64,000 bases of DNA from Anthopleura xanthogrammica (GCA_964019055.1 OZ025206.1:10399486-10463485), one strand, 5' to 3'; counted from the stretch's first letter, positions 1 to 13,295 are shown. The notes: generated from the letters alone by a model not told the origin. Program-made: numbers and translations.

Positions 1-1991
1 CCTACTCTAAACCTAAGATAAGGTGATAGGAAACGAGGATCTTTCGACACGCAACCAAGTAGAAGTTTCCAAATGAAGAAAGGAAGAAAAAAATCCCAAG
101 TTCAGCGACTCGAAATGTTATTCCTTGACTATATTTGAGTTGGAACTACTTTTGATAAAGTCCTTGAGTTTATTTTAATAGAACTTCGTGCAAACCCGAG
201 ATAAGAACTAAATTGAAGAGCTGAGCCCTCGGCTGTTGGTTTAATTTAGCAATGTGTTATTTAGCGATTAACAAGCAAAATCTCTGATAAATTACTAACT
301 GCACTTCAATTATGGATTTATATTACGGTGTTTATAATACATTTTATTGTTCAGTTCTTTTTTGAGTAAAACAAGATAATATTTAGCACTGTGGCGCGAA
401 GCTATTTTTAGTTACCCCAATCTTTAATACGACTATGGAAAGTACGATTTCTAGACTATAAAAGAGTTTTCCAAAAGGATTAAGACGTTAGTTCCATATA
501 CAAAGGACGCTTCTTAACGTACAAAATGTACAGAATTTGTCTACAGTATGTACGATTTGAGAGCTGAGACAAAAAGATTAGTTAGCAAAGTCTTAGTACT
601 GTCTTTTTAGCTTAGTTCGTGGCCAGACTAGACGTTTCTTACTATTAGTGGATTTTTCGATCAACAGATAACTGGATGAATATCACAGTCTTGGTACATG
701 ACTTTTATTTGAACTTCTCATGTCTAATCGAAAAGTGATTTTAATAAGATATCCAAATCTGTTCTAATAAGGTTAAAAGTGCATGGTTTTTTAGCACCTC
801 ATTAACAAACAATAAAGATCTACACTTACATATTAATAATGATATCACAGCCGATCAGGAGAGTATTTATGGGGGCTCCAACGAGTAAGACACACTGGCG
901 ACTGCCCTCGAGTAAGTGCGATTGTTCTCTTGTAGTCTATGCGGCTAGCAACCCTGTATAAAAGAATTACCGACAAGATAAGCTGAACTCGTTTGCATAT
1001 TACTCAAGAGCCGTGTGACGATAAACTGCATTCTCGTGTGGTAAGTACATCAATAAACTGGTCATCTCGTCCTCTTGCCTTAGGCTAATACCATATCTAA
1101 GCCATCTATCTTCGTAAGCACTTGTTTTTCATTTGTATTATCATGGCACAAATCAGTGCCTAATCTCTATTGACAAACAGAACACATTAGAAAGTTTTTA
1201 TCTCTTCATAAGTCATTCTAATTTGCTTTTATTGGACCTAGTCAATGCGGCGCCTCTATGACCAACTTATTGAAAAACCTAATGCTTATTAATGAAGTGA
1301 ATAAGCGCCATACAAACGAAACACCAGAGATGTCTCCATATTTTTTCACGATTTATAGTTGTGAGCAAGACATCTTAAGACATGAAGCAGGAAGCAAGGA
1401 TTGAGTGGGAGGGAGTTCGAGTCAAGAAGTTCAAAATAAGCGCCATTTTTTGAAGCACGTTGCCGTTTTCCTCCCTGACAATGCGATCAATTACAAATGA
1501 CACTTTGTTTTAAGTGAACGAAATCGAGGACAATACATTAAAAAGTGGATCCGGAATCGCAGTTGGTCGACATTAAACAGCATTCTGGTACAACCGGTTG
1601 CCACGTTCTTCACTGGTTTTGTCTTCTGGAGAGGAAGCTCTTGGAACTTTGTGTTTATTATTGAAACGATTTTTGTGAAGAAATGTCATCCGTGAAGGTT
1701 GGCTGATTTCCTTTGATCTCCAAGCTTGATTACTGGCCCAGAAAGAGGAAAACAAAGCAGAAATTCTTTAATAGTGTTTATCCTTTGGATGTCGCGTGGA
1801 ACCTGTGCATCGAGCTCGTATATCAAGCGTATTCTCCTCCCTCTTGGCCATGACGCAACTACACTTGTCTCTATTTGGTCGATAGATACCATGCTTCTTA
1901 TTAGAAAAAATCATACTTAGATAAACGTCTCGTCAGGTTGAATCAAACGCTCTCTTGATTACATATCAACTATCGCTCCTATCAGTAGAAA
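1..1991. other. Intergenic region upstream of the BMPER-like gene
   Basis: AT-rich DNA with only short chance reading frames on both strands. I see no exon with recognisable protein similarity, no RNA gene and no clear repeat array. It presumably includes the promoter and 5' UTR of the gene starting at 1992, but I could not pick out a convincing TATA box. Confidence 0.5.
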
Positions 1992-4900
1992 ATGAACACC
2001 TTACCAGCAAGTACAAAATTAGTTGTTTCTATTGTATGGTTATTCTCTCTGCTGGAAACTTCTGTTGTTCCATTGGGGGCTAATGCAGACCCTTTGCAAG
2101 GTAAGAAGTCTAGTATGTGTGTGTGTGTGATGTGCATCTTTGGCTTGCTAGCTAGTTACAAAGGTTTAGTTAAAGTACACAACACGTGGACCATTCTGTG
2201 AAAGTATTGTCTAATGGTGATGTGTTGACTTAAGGGAGTCTTGCTAGCTGTACGGATCAACACGATGTGGATCGTAGCCTGACCATACTGGCGGGGAATC
2301 CTTGTATTTCATGTATATGTCAGGTACGTTTGATATTATTATTCATCCTGTATTACAACATTAACACTTAGTTTGGAATTCAAAGCAATATCAAGGTATT
2401 TTTGAATAGTTTTTCGGTATTAACTGAAGTACAAGATTCCTTTAACGCTATTTTTATTGGTTAAGTAACTGATATACAGTCCTCAAAAAGACCCCAGGAG
2501 GGCCGTGGATTTTTAATCTTGTCGCCCCTTTACAATGCCAAATAATAACTATGGAATGTCCACTCGAGGGAGTCGCAGGTTTTTCCTGACTTTCGAAGAT
2601 AAAACCAGTGAAGTCATACTTGAAAAACAATAAAATAACTTCAGTTTTAGACAACTATCTGTGTCATCAAAATATTTACAAGATGTTTATGTTGAAATGT
2701 GCGAGGAAGTTGCCTTTATTTTTTTACCGGTATTCAAGGGAAAAAAGTCTGAATCTCAGTTTCTGGGAAGAGACAACTAAGAATGCACATAATCATACAA
2801 GTAAGAGATTATGATAATGATTAAGACGGATTTGTTCTAATTCCTATGGTGGCTGTTATTGAATTCCATACAGTACGAAGATAAGCTAGTACAGTAAAGG
2901 CTTCAGAAGCGCTTCAAATGTTGATTCAAAAAAGTTCCGTCTATAACATATAATCTGATTTGTTTTTCTCTTCCTTCATTGCTCAGGCATCCTTCATTTT
3001 GACTAGATTTTCAATTGTTTTGCTTTCATCAATGTTTTTCTACTTTTAATTTTTGTTTCTTATGCACCGAGGGAAAGTAGCTGCTCTTTTACTTGTTGCT
3101 AGCTGTATTGGCTCAGGGGATCTGTTAATATCATCATAGTCGTTTTCATTGTTAGGTTTAATAATAGTAGAACAAGCTGGTCTTGATATTGAACCTTCGT
3201 ATGCTTGGCTAGTTCAACAAGCATTGCTAAGCCAATTATAACAGATATGATCTAAACGCCAACGCGAAATCAGTCTATTTATTTCACTATGATCGTTCAC
3301 CTCATCTGATCTCGATCCCCTACACTTTGCTCATACTTACTTCATGCACTAACTCGTAATTAAAAACGTGTTTGCACATACGTCACTTTGAAAGAAATCG
3401 CTGCTCCCTTCCTTTAAAAGAAAAGGCAACACAGCAAAAAACAAAGGCCGGAAGAATCAAAATTCTACTTAAACGGAAAAAAATATGGAAAAGATTGACA
3501 GTATTTTAAGTTTGTAAAAGAGGAGTACGCGTACGATCCGGAAAGGTGCAGCATGCTTACGAAACTGACCTCACCCATCCTTGACTTCCTATGCAGGCAA
3601 CCTAACATCTTGCCTTAATAAGTACATTATATATACAAATGCCCTTGAGTTAGGGATACGTTATGCTAATACTCGAGACTAATTGATGAGAACCAGAAAC
3701 TGTAAAAACGAACCGCACAACATCCAAAAAAGTGTACACTGTACGAAACTAAATCAACACGAGTTAAAGTCAACTATTTCTTGTCCGGTTTGATACGGGT
3801 CATTCGTAGCTATTGGTGTGGCCTATTTTTAAACTAAATACACTGTAATTAAGCTATTTTGGCTTCGATATTGAGCCCAGAGATTTTGCCTTCGAGACAT
3901 AGGCGACAAAATGTCATGGGATTCAGTCCATCGTTAGGTAAACTAATAGAATTTGAATTTGACTTTTCTCAATTTGTATCTCTTTCTCAAACAGGACCAC
4001 ATTTGCGCAGATGAAAAAATTACTTTAATACCTAGTTGGCCGAATTGCATTCATAATAGAGTGATTGCAATAAACCCGTTCAACAATTACTAGACTAATA
4101 CACACTATTAATCACAAGTAATAGCTAATAGACTCTAAGTTGACTACAAATAGTCTAACTAAAACAAAAATTATTAAACAGACAACAAATGAATGTAGTC
4201 TATACATGTTTATTGACATTTATATGTATTTCAATTTTTAAGTCGGATAACTGGAGAGATTGTAGCTTTAATTCAATATTTTATCATCTTTTACACGGAA
4301 TGAATTAATTACTTATTTACAGTTTAAAATTTGTAAAGCAAATTACTCGTAGTAAAAATATTGTTTTTCAGTAGAATGAGACCGTTATTTCGTCTTGATA
4401 AATTTAACCAATAAAGTTGTAGTCTTCACACATGAGCTAGTTACACTAGGCTAATACACCCTAATAAACGCTAGCAGATAGTCGTACACTTTGACTAACA
4501 GATTTTGTTGAACGGGTTTATTGTAATCACTCTATCATAAAAGTATTACATGTCTGGGTTGTAACTAGGACATTTTGGCAAGTACGCACGGGTGGTCAGT
4601 ATATATGTAGTGTGAATCCGCCAAAATAGGATTTTCGATTCAAATACTTATGAATTATTACTGGGGAAAAAACAAATCTCAAGTATGCACGTACTTATTT
4701 GCGTAAAGGAAGGTACGCCCCTGCTTGTTTTCAATACAGTTATTCTATTTATGGGCAAATACGTGATATTTGTACTTAATAAAGTTTTGCCTTTTTAGAC
4801 ATTTCCGAGAATGAACAAATGGTTTTATGATCAGCAAGTTCCTCCAGATTAGACTAACGTATTAAAATTTAAACGCAAATTTCATTTCTAATCTATCCCT

Positions 4901-7900
4901 GAGTAAGGGAGTAAAAGAGGTTTGGAAAATGTGTTGTGGAATCAAAAACATGTGCTGCATTCTTTATCGGGAAAACAAATGCGCATCAATGACTGCGCAT
5001 GCTGTTTTCCTAAGTCTAGTACTAGATTCTCGATATCTTGATGTGGTTATGTCGACATAGACCCCTTGCAATACATCGGAAGAAGAAAAAAAACACATAG
5101 GAATGCAGCTCAATTTGGAGGACAAAACAATAGGTTTCAAATTCTCAGGAGATTGAAATTCTTTTGTTTTGTCCTCCAAATTGAGCTGTTCGGCGTCACA
5201 TGCAAAACAGTCACGTTCTACTAAGAGAAGTAGCAGTCATTCAGTAACAAACATGTTAACGATATCATGGCCAATCACTGTCACGTCTTTCTCGAGGAGA
5301 AGGAGACATCAGTAACAAGCATGTCACGTCTTTTTCGAGGAGGAGTCTTTACTTACATGCTAACTATCATTCCTACAACGAGAACCAGCATGTTGGTATA
5401 ATCTTTATATCCTCAAAATGTACTGAAACCTACGGCGCTAAATCCAAGGAATAGATTTGTTGAGTAGATGCTTTGTCTAAACCCTCTATTCCCGTCCCAC
5501 TTTGAGACAACTGGTCGCTAAACAGAGGTTGTTTGCTTGATAAGTTTTGGTCGCCTAATAGAGGTTGGTCGCCTAATAGAGGTTGGTCGCCTAATAGAGG
5601 TTGGTCGCCTAATAGAGGTTGGTCGCCTAATAGAGGTTGGTCGCCTAATAGAGGTTGGTCGCCTAATAGAGGTTGGTAACCTAATAGAGGTTGGTCGCCT
5701 AATAGAGGTTGGTCGCCTAATAGAGGTTGGTCGCCTGATAGAAGTTGGTCGCCTAATAGAGGTTCTAATGTAAAACGTTGCGCATTTTACATATATTATG
5801 AGTAACTTTCTTCTCTCTCTTCTTACTGTTGTTTAGAATGGGCGAGTGGAGTGCACTCGGATTACATGTCCTGCTAAACCAAAATGCCGTGGAATATTGA
5901 AGCGAATCCCAGGGAAATGCTGTCGAGTATGTGTAGGTATGAGTACTGGCTTACTGTTCATTTTCTGTAATTAATTAGATGGTGCCGCTTTAATGCGCGG
6001 ATTTTGAAGATCATATTATCAAATATATTCTCAGCATGGCGCGCAATATTTTTCATATAAAAAAGTGAGAATATCCTAACATTTGCGGGCATATATACCA
6101 CGAGTATTGTAAGAAATAACATCGAATTTCAACGAGCTACTTGCGCGCACATGTTAACCTTTGGACCCGAGGAAGCGAGCCCTGTGTCGTGTTTGCACAG
6201 AATACAACTGCAACACAGATTTAATGGAAAACACTTCACTTTTCAAGAACGATAATAAGTATTTTGTCTGGATACATCTTTGGACTCCGTGATAGTGAGA
6301 ATAACATTGTACAGGTATTCTGTTGTACAACTGTAGGTATAACTATCGCGCGTGCAACAAACAGTCAGAAGACATGTTTTCTGGGCGTGTATAAAAAGGC
6401 GAATAAAAGCGCCCTACCTGCGAACGGATCAAGTTTTTTTCTCTACCTGCCAGGAGAGAGCTCTCCTAACGGGTAGGGGGGAAAACATATCCTTGCAGGT
6501 AGAACAGCCCTGCACGGAATAAAAGAGGAAATGTTGACTACACGAGGTCGTAAGCCATTTTAATGTATCGAGTCAACCAAGGTATCGCGCAGAAACAATA
6601 GTAAACGACTAAACCGCGCGTCAAAACTAAAAAAGAATTTTGCTATTTCTAAAGAAAAATTATATGAAATACTTCATAATACATATATCTTTTTCAATTA
6701 CTGGCCGAATCAGACAGACAGGAAGAAAGACAGAATATTTCATTGACATTTCCCGTTTCTTTCATTTAGTATCTAGAGGAGTAATGTTTTTTTACATAGG
6801 TAATTTGCTTTACCTGGTAAAGTTTTAAGACTAGAATTTTGGGATTGACAGAATGTGACGAGTGTTTTACTGGGGTTCGCGTTTTGAACAAGTCATTATA
6901 AGTCATTACCAGTCAATTGCCTAGAGCGTCGGCTAGAAATCCGAAGCTCATGAGTTCAAATCTCGCTACGAGCACGGAATGTTTGTTTTTTTCGACAAAA
7001 ATTTGCTTGAAGAAACACATAACATCTTCGAATTCTAAGTCATTACTTATTGACGAAGACTGCTGTTAATCATTTGAATCTATATTTTATTTGCGCATTA
7101 AAAATCTGATTCCCATTCTAGATTATTGATATTTGAAGTTAAATCATAACACGATGCAATCACACCCTTTAATAGATTTAATTCAATTACTTGTTGAACA
7201 GAAAAAGCTTTCCAAATCATTATTGTATTCAGCCGTAAACATTCTACTAGCTTGCGTTTATTTTTGCAATTCTGCGCTAAATCGTAAATATATTTAGGAG
7301 ATCAACTTCTAATATAACTCACATAAATATGCCGTTTTTAGAACTCTCATTATCGATTGAGGAAAATCGCGTTTTATAATTTGGAACCTCAATCTTATCG
7401 AGGCATTAAGAAATCGAAATCAGTCCGGTTAAGAGTAAACCAAATTTGAATTTGTTTTGACTTCATTTGAGTTCACTACATTAAATAATCTCTTAAGCTT
7501 ACCTTGACATTTCCCTTATTTTGGGTAGAGAATCAAGTCGAATCAGCTGGGTACTTTTTGTTTCTCGGATATATTGAAACATGAGAAATGCCGCTAGTTT
7601 GAACGGCGCCAAATAAGTAACAAACAACTGCTAAAGACTAAACACGGGGGAAGTATTGATTCAAGATAATTGATATATTAAGAAGATTTATTGTATTAAA
7701 TATTAAAAACATTTCGGCCGTGGGAAAATGATTTTGTAGTCGATGTAAGAGATTTGAAATGTTTCTCGAAAATGCGGGGAGGATGTTCGGAAATGATGTA
7801 GACGATGAAAAAGAAAAAGGGTGTGCCTTGAAATTTTTAGTTGTTTTGAGCTATTTTGATATTCATGGAATAAAAAAAAGGAAGGAAAAGGAAATATATA

Positions 7901-10421
7901 AAAAAAGGGAATATGAAAAAATGAAAGAAAAAAATGACAGAAAAATACTAAAAAAGAATGAAAGGATAAAACAAAAACAGTAGATCAGATCAGATTGCGT
8001 CGTGTAAATCAACCCTACAACTTGCTACAACTTTTTGCTTGTCGTACACAACTGTAACAATCTGTAAACAGATTGCATGCGACAGTTGAAAGCAAAAGTT
8101 GTAAATCGGCCTTAATAGAAAAAGAAGGAAAAGAGACAAAGAAAAAAAATTCAGCTTTACATGGGCACAAGCTTCGCCAAAATTTCCTCAACCAAACTTA
8201 TCAGACTGAGGACAGACGTTTATATATTTCTATTCTTTCTTTTAGATTCTACCATGTGCTTTGTTGGCGATAATTCATACAAGGTGAGTAGCCATAGTAA
8301 CCACATAGTAACCATAGCAACTAATTAAGCTGAGGTAATGTGTATTTTATCTGGCAGGATGGTGAATGGTGGTATGTTCCGGGTTGTCGCTTATGTCAGT
8401 GTAACAACGGCTCGATGAAATGTGAAAAACAACAGTGTTCAATCGACTTGAAGTGTTCTCAAGTAAGTTGACTTCATAGGAATATATCAAGCTAAAACCC
8501 ACTTATAAGACTCTACGTATTTATATCTAATTTGTGAAATAACTTAAAAACTTTCAGGGTCGCAAGCCAGGTCTTCTACCAGGCTCATGTTGTCTGCAAT
8601 GCATTGAAGGTAAGGTCCATTCAGGTTACATAGATTACACTTGTTGATAGAACGAATTTCGTGTTTCGGAAGTACGGAGGTGCTGTGCCGTGCCGTGCCG
8701 TGCCGTGCCGTGCCGTGCCGTGCAGGACACTGCCGTTACCTTGAATGTTCAGTGGATAATCAGTGATTTCGCACGCTGTGTATTGTTCAAAGGATGTCTA
8801 CAATTGTGAACCGTTACCGTGCCGTGTAATCTACTCTAACAATATTCGCTTTATATTCAGGCAAATCTTCTTTAACACGACTGAACTTTTTCCACAGAAA
8901 CTGGTGTCTGTACATCGTATGGTTATCCTCACTACCAAACATTCGATGGGAAAATGTTTAATTTCCGAGGAAACTGTCGCTACCGTCTAGCTTCAGATTG
9001 CAAACAAGAAAACTTTACAGTGCGCGTGCGCAATGAGCGTCGTCAGACCAGATCACGTGCCAAGTCCCTGACGATTACGATTGGTCCAACTCACATCTCA
9101 CTTCTCCGAAGTCTAGTAGTGAGGGTTAATCGCAGTGATGTGAAACTACCTTTTTATAGTTTGCCCGATTTACAAATCACGAAAAAGAATTTCGTTATCA
9201 CCGTGCTTACTAAAATCGGACTGGAGGTGTTGTGGGATGGTGACAGCTATATTGAAGTTCACGTCCCAAAGAGATTCAAAGCGCAAACCTGTGGATTGTG
9301 CGGAAACTTCAATGGAAACTCAGCAGACGATTTTACCCTCAAAAATGGCAAGGTCGCAGCCTCAGCTGAGGAGTTTGGACAAAATTGGGCAGTGGGACGA
9401 AGGAGGAACAACTGCGAGAGAGCGCCTGCTCCTCCAATAGATACCGCAGTCACAAAGTGCCGTCGAAGTCCACTACATCACTGGCGTGCGAGGAAGCGTT
9501 GCTGGCCAATCAAAAGTCATTTTTCAAACTGTCACAAGAGTGTACACCCTCATAAGTACTACAAATCTTGCATCAGTGATGTATGTTCGTGTCAGAGTAA
9601 AAGATGCGAGTGTGAAGCCTTACTTGCATATGCACGTGCGTGTAGACGAATGGGTGTTGGTGTAAGATGGGGAAGGCGAAGAGCATGTGGTGAGTAGTAG
9701 AAGTTGATTTTTTCTTAGTATCTACAATTTTTTTTAGAGTGTATGTCTTTTCATTCCCGATACCGCCGCGTCTATCCCTTGAACATTATTTCTTTTCTTC
9801 ATATTTTTGGGCGGAAGAACACAAATTAATTTTTTGCGATATCATGTTATTGTTAGGTGTTGTCTGCAAAGGAGGCTCTGTGTTTGACGATTGTGTTCCA
9901 GCCTGTAAGCAGACATGTAAAAACAAGGATGACCCAACCGCAGCTTGTGCAAACCAGCATTGTCTTCCTGGGTGCAGATGTCCCGCAGGACAGGTGTGGG
10001 ACGATAAAGGAAGTCAGTGCATCTTTAAATGGATGTGTCCACCCCCGGTAAGTACAGTGATCGACTTGGCATGTGCAGGGTATATATAGTTGTCCCGCGG
10101 GACAGGTGTGGGACGGTGAAGGAAATCAGTGCATCTTTAAATGGATGTGTCCACCCCCGGTAAGTACAGTGACTTGGCATGTGCAGGGTATAGATGTCCC
10201 GCGGGACAGGCGTGGGACAATATTGAGGGAAATTTCATAATAGGCGAATTTGGAACATCTGGAAATAAGGTGTAGAATTCCTCCAAATCACCTGGAAAAT
10301 CTTTCCAGATTCCCCTTCAAGGCGGGAAATGTTATGGTACTGACTAAATGTTCTTTCCTTTTTCGCTGCTCATCAGATAAGCAGTTTAGAGGAAAGAAGC
10401 AAGAAGAACAAGAAATTGTAG
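1992..10421 (+). CDS. BMPER: BMPER / crossveinless-2-like secreted BMP-binding protein (9 exons)
   Basis: Model exons: 1992-2100, 2235-2323, 5837-5936, 8246-8283, 8358-8462, 8558-8609, 8898-9689, 9857-10047, 10377-10421. All junctions are GT-AG and phase-consistent, giving about 506 aa. Exon 1 encodes a hydrophobic signal peptide (ATG at 1992). Exons 2-3 make one von Willebrand C (VWC) domain and exons 4-6 a second, both with CxxC and CC signatures. Exon 7 carries a complete VWD domain: a GYPHYQTFDG start, WDGDS in the middle and the hallmark GLCGNFNG, followed by a cysteine-rich C8-type region. Exon 8 is a TIL domain. This is the domain order of BMPER/crossveinless-2, an extracellular modulator that binds BMPs through VWC modules. 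Human BMPER has five VWC domains; I find only two here, and exons 2-3 and 4-6 join in phase without gaps. The last short Lys-rich exon is the least certain. Kielin/chordin-like protein is an alternative family name, but the short VWC array plus VWD-TIL fits BMPER better. Confidence 0.85.
4051..4540. mobile_element. Intronic MITE with 30-bp inverted ends and 6-bp target duplication
   Basis: Inverted termini lie at 4057-4086 and 4505-4534. They match over 30 bp with one mismatch and begin TAGAGTGATT and end GTTCAACAA. The hexamer TCATAA sits directly outside both ends (4051-4056 and 4535-4540), as expected for a target-site duplication. The 478-bp interior is AT-rich with no coding capacity, so this is a non-autonomous DNA transposon in BMPER intron 2. 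The superfamily is not assigned. Confidence 0.8.
5106..5188. repeat. Perfect 25-bp inverted repeat (hairpin) in BMPER intron 2
   Basis: Arms 5106-5130 and 5164-5188 are exact reverse complements (core CAATTTGGAGGACAAAAC), separated by a 33-bp loop. In RNA this would form a strong hairpin. It may be a small foldback transposon or transposon remnant; no target duplication was recognised. Confidence 0.75.
5549..5764. repeat. 18-bp minisatellite, 12 copies
   Basis: Twelve head-to-tail units of GGTCGCCTAATAGAGGTT, nearly identical, with single changes in unit 8 (GGTAAC) and unit 11. Because 18 is a multiple of three the array is open in one frame, but it lies in BMPER intron 2 and is not regarded as coding. 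Confidence 0.95.
8640..8775. repeat. GTGCC pentamer array within a dispersed repeat
   Basis: About eight tandem GTGCC units occupy 8685-8723 in BMPER intron 6. The flank contains GAACGAATTTCGT, resembling the ends of the GGCAC-rich palindromic family seen at 17371-17535 and 31979-32128, so this is probably a degenerate member with an expanded core. Confidence 0.6.
10075..10225 (+). repeat. Tandem partial copies of BMPER exon 8 end plus splice donor
   Basis: After exon 8 (ending 10047) the sequence from about TGTCCCGC(A/G)GGACAGG through GTGTCCACCCCCGGTAAGTACAGTG is repeated at about 10092-10190, and a third truncated copy starts near 10195. The second copy keeps the coding sense of the TIL end and the intact GTAAGT donor, but has no acceptor of its own. 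Confidence 0.8.
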
Positions 10422-13295
10422 GACCCAGTATGCCATAAACCACATAACCAAAGCTGGAAGAACAGCAGACTGACCGCTCTGGCCAAGTATTCGGGTTGAT
10501 ATCCTCAGAGAAAAGAAAAGTGCTGGCATATCATTTTCCATATCATTGAGAAATATAAGTACAAGAATGGTTGGAACAGTGAACAGAATCTTATAAAATG
10601 ATCATGAGTGTTTTAAATAATGTTGCAAGTATATGTGTATGCGTGTGCAAAGTTTGTATAGAGTGTTAAGATTTAACGGTGTTGTAAAACTAAGAGTGCG
10701 CAAAAGAGCCAGTGCGAGTTCCCTCGCCTGAGACGTAGCGCTTTCATTTGTGGTATCAACTAACGACTCCTCAGTTCGGTCTAAGTATAAGACAGATGGC
10801 TGTTTGATTGGTTAATGGCTGGATCTGAGTGAGACCATTAATCGAAGTTCCCTTGCCTATTGTATAAAGCATTCATCAGTGCGGGGTTACATCTTGTCCA
10901 GACTTTTGCAATAAGCCCAAATAAAAAAAGAGCGGAAAGGAGGGCCCAGTGTGTGGAGTAGGTTACATCATGATCGCACTAAAATGAAGAAAAAATGCCG
11001 ACATCCAGACCTGCTGACATACCCTACCACCCGACTCCACGAACTCAGTAAATGGAATATAACAGCGATTTATAGAACTATGTAAATATGAAATAGTATT
11101 ACATACTTATTCTGATCAGTAATTGTAATCAGCAGAGGCATTTTCGGAACGGAGGAACAAATATAAGATGAATGTACGTTGGTTATTTGTTGGTACATAA
11201 CAGTACAAAAAGGAATGAATTTATAGGGACAAATATAAACACAAACACGTCTCTCCTTGGAAATTAAAGAGGCCTCTAATCCTGATCCACTTCAAATTAT
11301 CGTATATGTCAAAAAGTATTGCAATTCGCTAGGATTCTGTAGGCCTGTTATACCAAATGGTATTTCTGTAATAAACGGAAAAATAAAAACAAGTTTCATC
11401 CTCTCTTTAGCTATCAAAGATTATCAGAGGAAAAAAATGATCAGCGTGAATTTGAGAAGAACAGAATAAGCTAAAATATCTCTTCCCAAAATTCGTCTTT
11501 CCAAAAAACAAATGGAGATTTGAGCAGTTTTGAACACATAAAAAACTGTCCAAAACATTGTAGCTAATATAATTCTCTTACAACGAGCAATAATTTTAAA
11601 CCGAAGCGCTATTCAATTCCAGGACGGATTTCTCTGATTGCTTCGATTTAACTTTTGCGCGCAAATAAAAATGAGATAAAATAGTTATGTTAGCAGTTCG
11701 AAATGTCCACTAGTTGTGTCCCGTGTAAAGTACGACAATAAAAAAGAAACATTTTGTAGTACCACTGATTTATGCGTAAACCATTTTAAAACCTTTCAGT
11801 AACAGCTATTCAATAAATTAGTCGGGATGTGCAACTACATGCGTATATTATATACATATATACAATATAGAATGGTCATTTTTACAGCCCATATCGAAAA
11901 CTGGTTATCACAATGAAGAATTAATTGAGGCGTGGGTGCAGAAGGAACTCAAGCGGAATCGTATGACAGTGAAAAACAAGACACGGATGTACCGTGCCGT
12001 GCCGTGACCGTGCCATGCATGTCATAACTTGAATACGCACTTCACGGGCCGAGTTTTCTTGATGTTGTAATTGTTACTAGGAATCACCTCGGGATTCTAA
12101 AGCCATGAGATGTAGGTTAATACATTGTAACAGTGAAGCCTACAGAGGGGCTCAAAGAATATTAGAATGTACTGTAAGTATTACAATTGCGTCAAGCAAT
12201 GACAGTACAGACAAGGACGTGCAGACAAGTACAAAGCTTGATAAAGGAATTCGTAGATTATATACTTATTTGCCACTGAATTTTTCAGCTCTTGGTTGAT
12301 TTTTCTCAGTTTTCTTTCTTCAATTCCTCCCATCCGACTGCCAATCAGTTGAGAGGGGGGACTCGCGCGTTCACCTTGACTCAGTCACCGGCTTCCCGCA
12401 GAGAAGATGTATCGTGCTTGGACTCCCGGTGTGCCATACTCACGCTTATAAATATTCTATCTCTGTGTCTCACACGGTTTACGTGCCGTTGGGTATCCTG
12501 GCAGCTGCTACACCCCTCGATACCAAGCTCTCTTCATCGCTACCTTTCGCCACGTGTACCCTCTTGCTGAGATTTGCTGGTGCTTTGCTGAGGTCTATTT
12601 GAGGTAGCTTACCGCTTCTGCTATCATTGAGAGGAGGAAGTTCACCATTTGGTGCTACGTCTAGACAATTATAAAATTTCCGTTCAATCTATGTAAAGGA
12701 GATAAGGTGTGTGGGTGTTTTTAGGGGAAGCTATCCAAAGTAAAGGGGTTTATAGGCAGCTCCTTTTAGACAGTCACTGGGTAGTAATTTAATTAGGGAA
12801 ATTAGAGAATTTATATCCTCACGGTTAACATTTTATAGCAAGGTGATAAGATGTAGGCATGCAAGGCTACGGTTTGTTACTAAGGTGTGTGTACGACTAA
12901 CATCAAAATCGCAATAGATCCTACTTCCTATTAGGCTGCAAGAGGATAATAGGAGAAAAGGTATGAAAAGCAAGTTGCGTCACAACTTTCAAGGGTAAGC
13001 TTAATCGAACAAGAACAGGTGAATCTATACAAACAGTACAGGAAATGTCATGCAGTAGATAGTTTACGATATTTGTGAATGAAAAATTGGACCCGTTACA
13101 TTAGTAAGATCTAGCGTTGTGCTTCAATGATCTTTTTTTAGCAAAACAAAACAAAACAAAACAAAACAAAACAAAAACAAACAAAAAAAAAACAAAAAAA
13201 CAAAAAAACAAAAAAAACAACCACTGTATTTATCTCCTAATTTAACAAGGAGATAAAATCAATAGTTTTATTGATATTTGTATTATATTAGCTTA
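10422..13295. other. Intergenic region between convergent BMPER and PTHB1 genes
   Basis: This holds the 3' ends of both genes. A candidate AATAAA for BMPER lies at 10920-10925. Around 11950-12040 is another GTGCCGTGCC-rich patch of the dispersed GGCAC family. The stretch 12290-12610 is locally less AT-rich and contains open frames of 60-90 codons on the plus strand, but no recognisable domain. No other gene was recognised. Confidence 0.5.
13142..13218. repeat. A-rich AAAAC simple repeat
   Basis: AAAAC units grade into irregular poly-A interrupted by single C residues, about 77 bp, just downstream of the PTHB1 stop codon. On the minus strand this reads as GTTTT/T-rich sequence. Confidence 0.9.

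Noticed and set aside
5549..5764. Possible CRISPR-like array
   Set aside because: Units are contiguous with no unique spacers, and the genome is eukaryotic; it is a minisatellite.
5537..5773. Open frame of repeated GRLIEV
   Set aside because: Produced by the 18-bp minisatellite, which cannot acquire stops in this frame. It lies within BMPER intron 2.
6905..6990. Possible tRNA gene (GAGTTCAAATC box)
   Set aside because: There is a B-box-like motif, but no convincing cloverleaf or acceptor stem could be paired. It is more likely a decayed tRNA-derived retroposon in a BMPER intron.
7860..7983. Lys/Glu-rich frame KKRKEKEIYKKREYEK
   Set aside because: A-rich low-complexity DNA within BMPER intron 3; no start, splice or similarity support.
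12292..12602. Plus-strand frames of 60-90 codons in less AT-rich DNA
   Set aside because: No domain or splice support. Possibly an old retroelement fragment, but nothing specific is recognisable.
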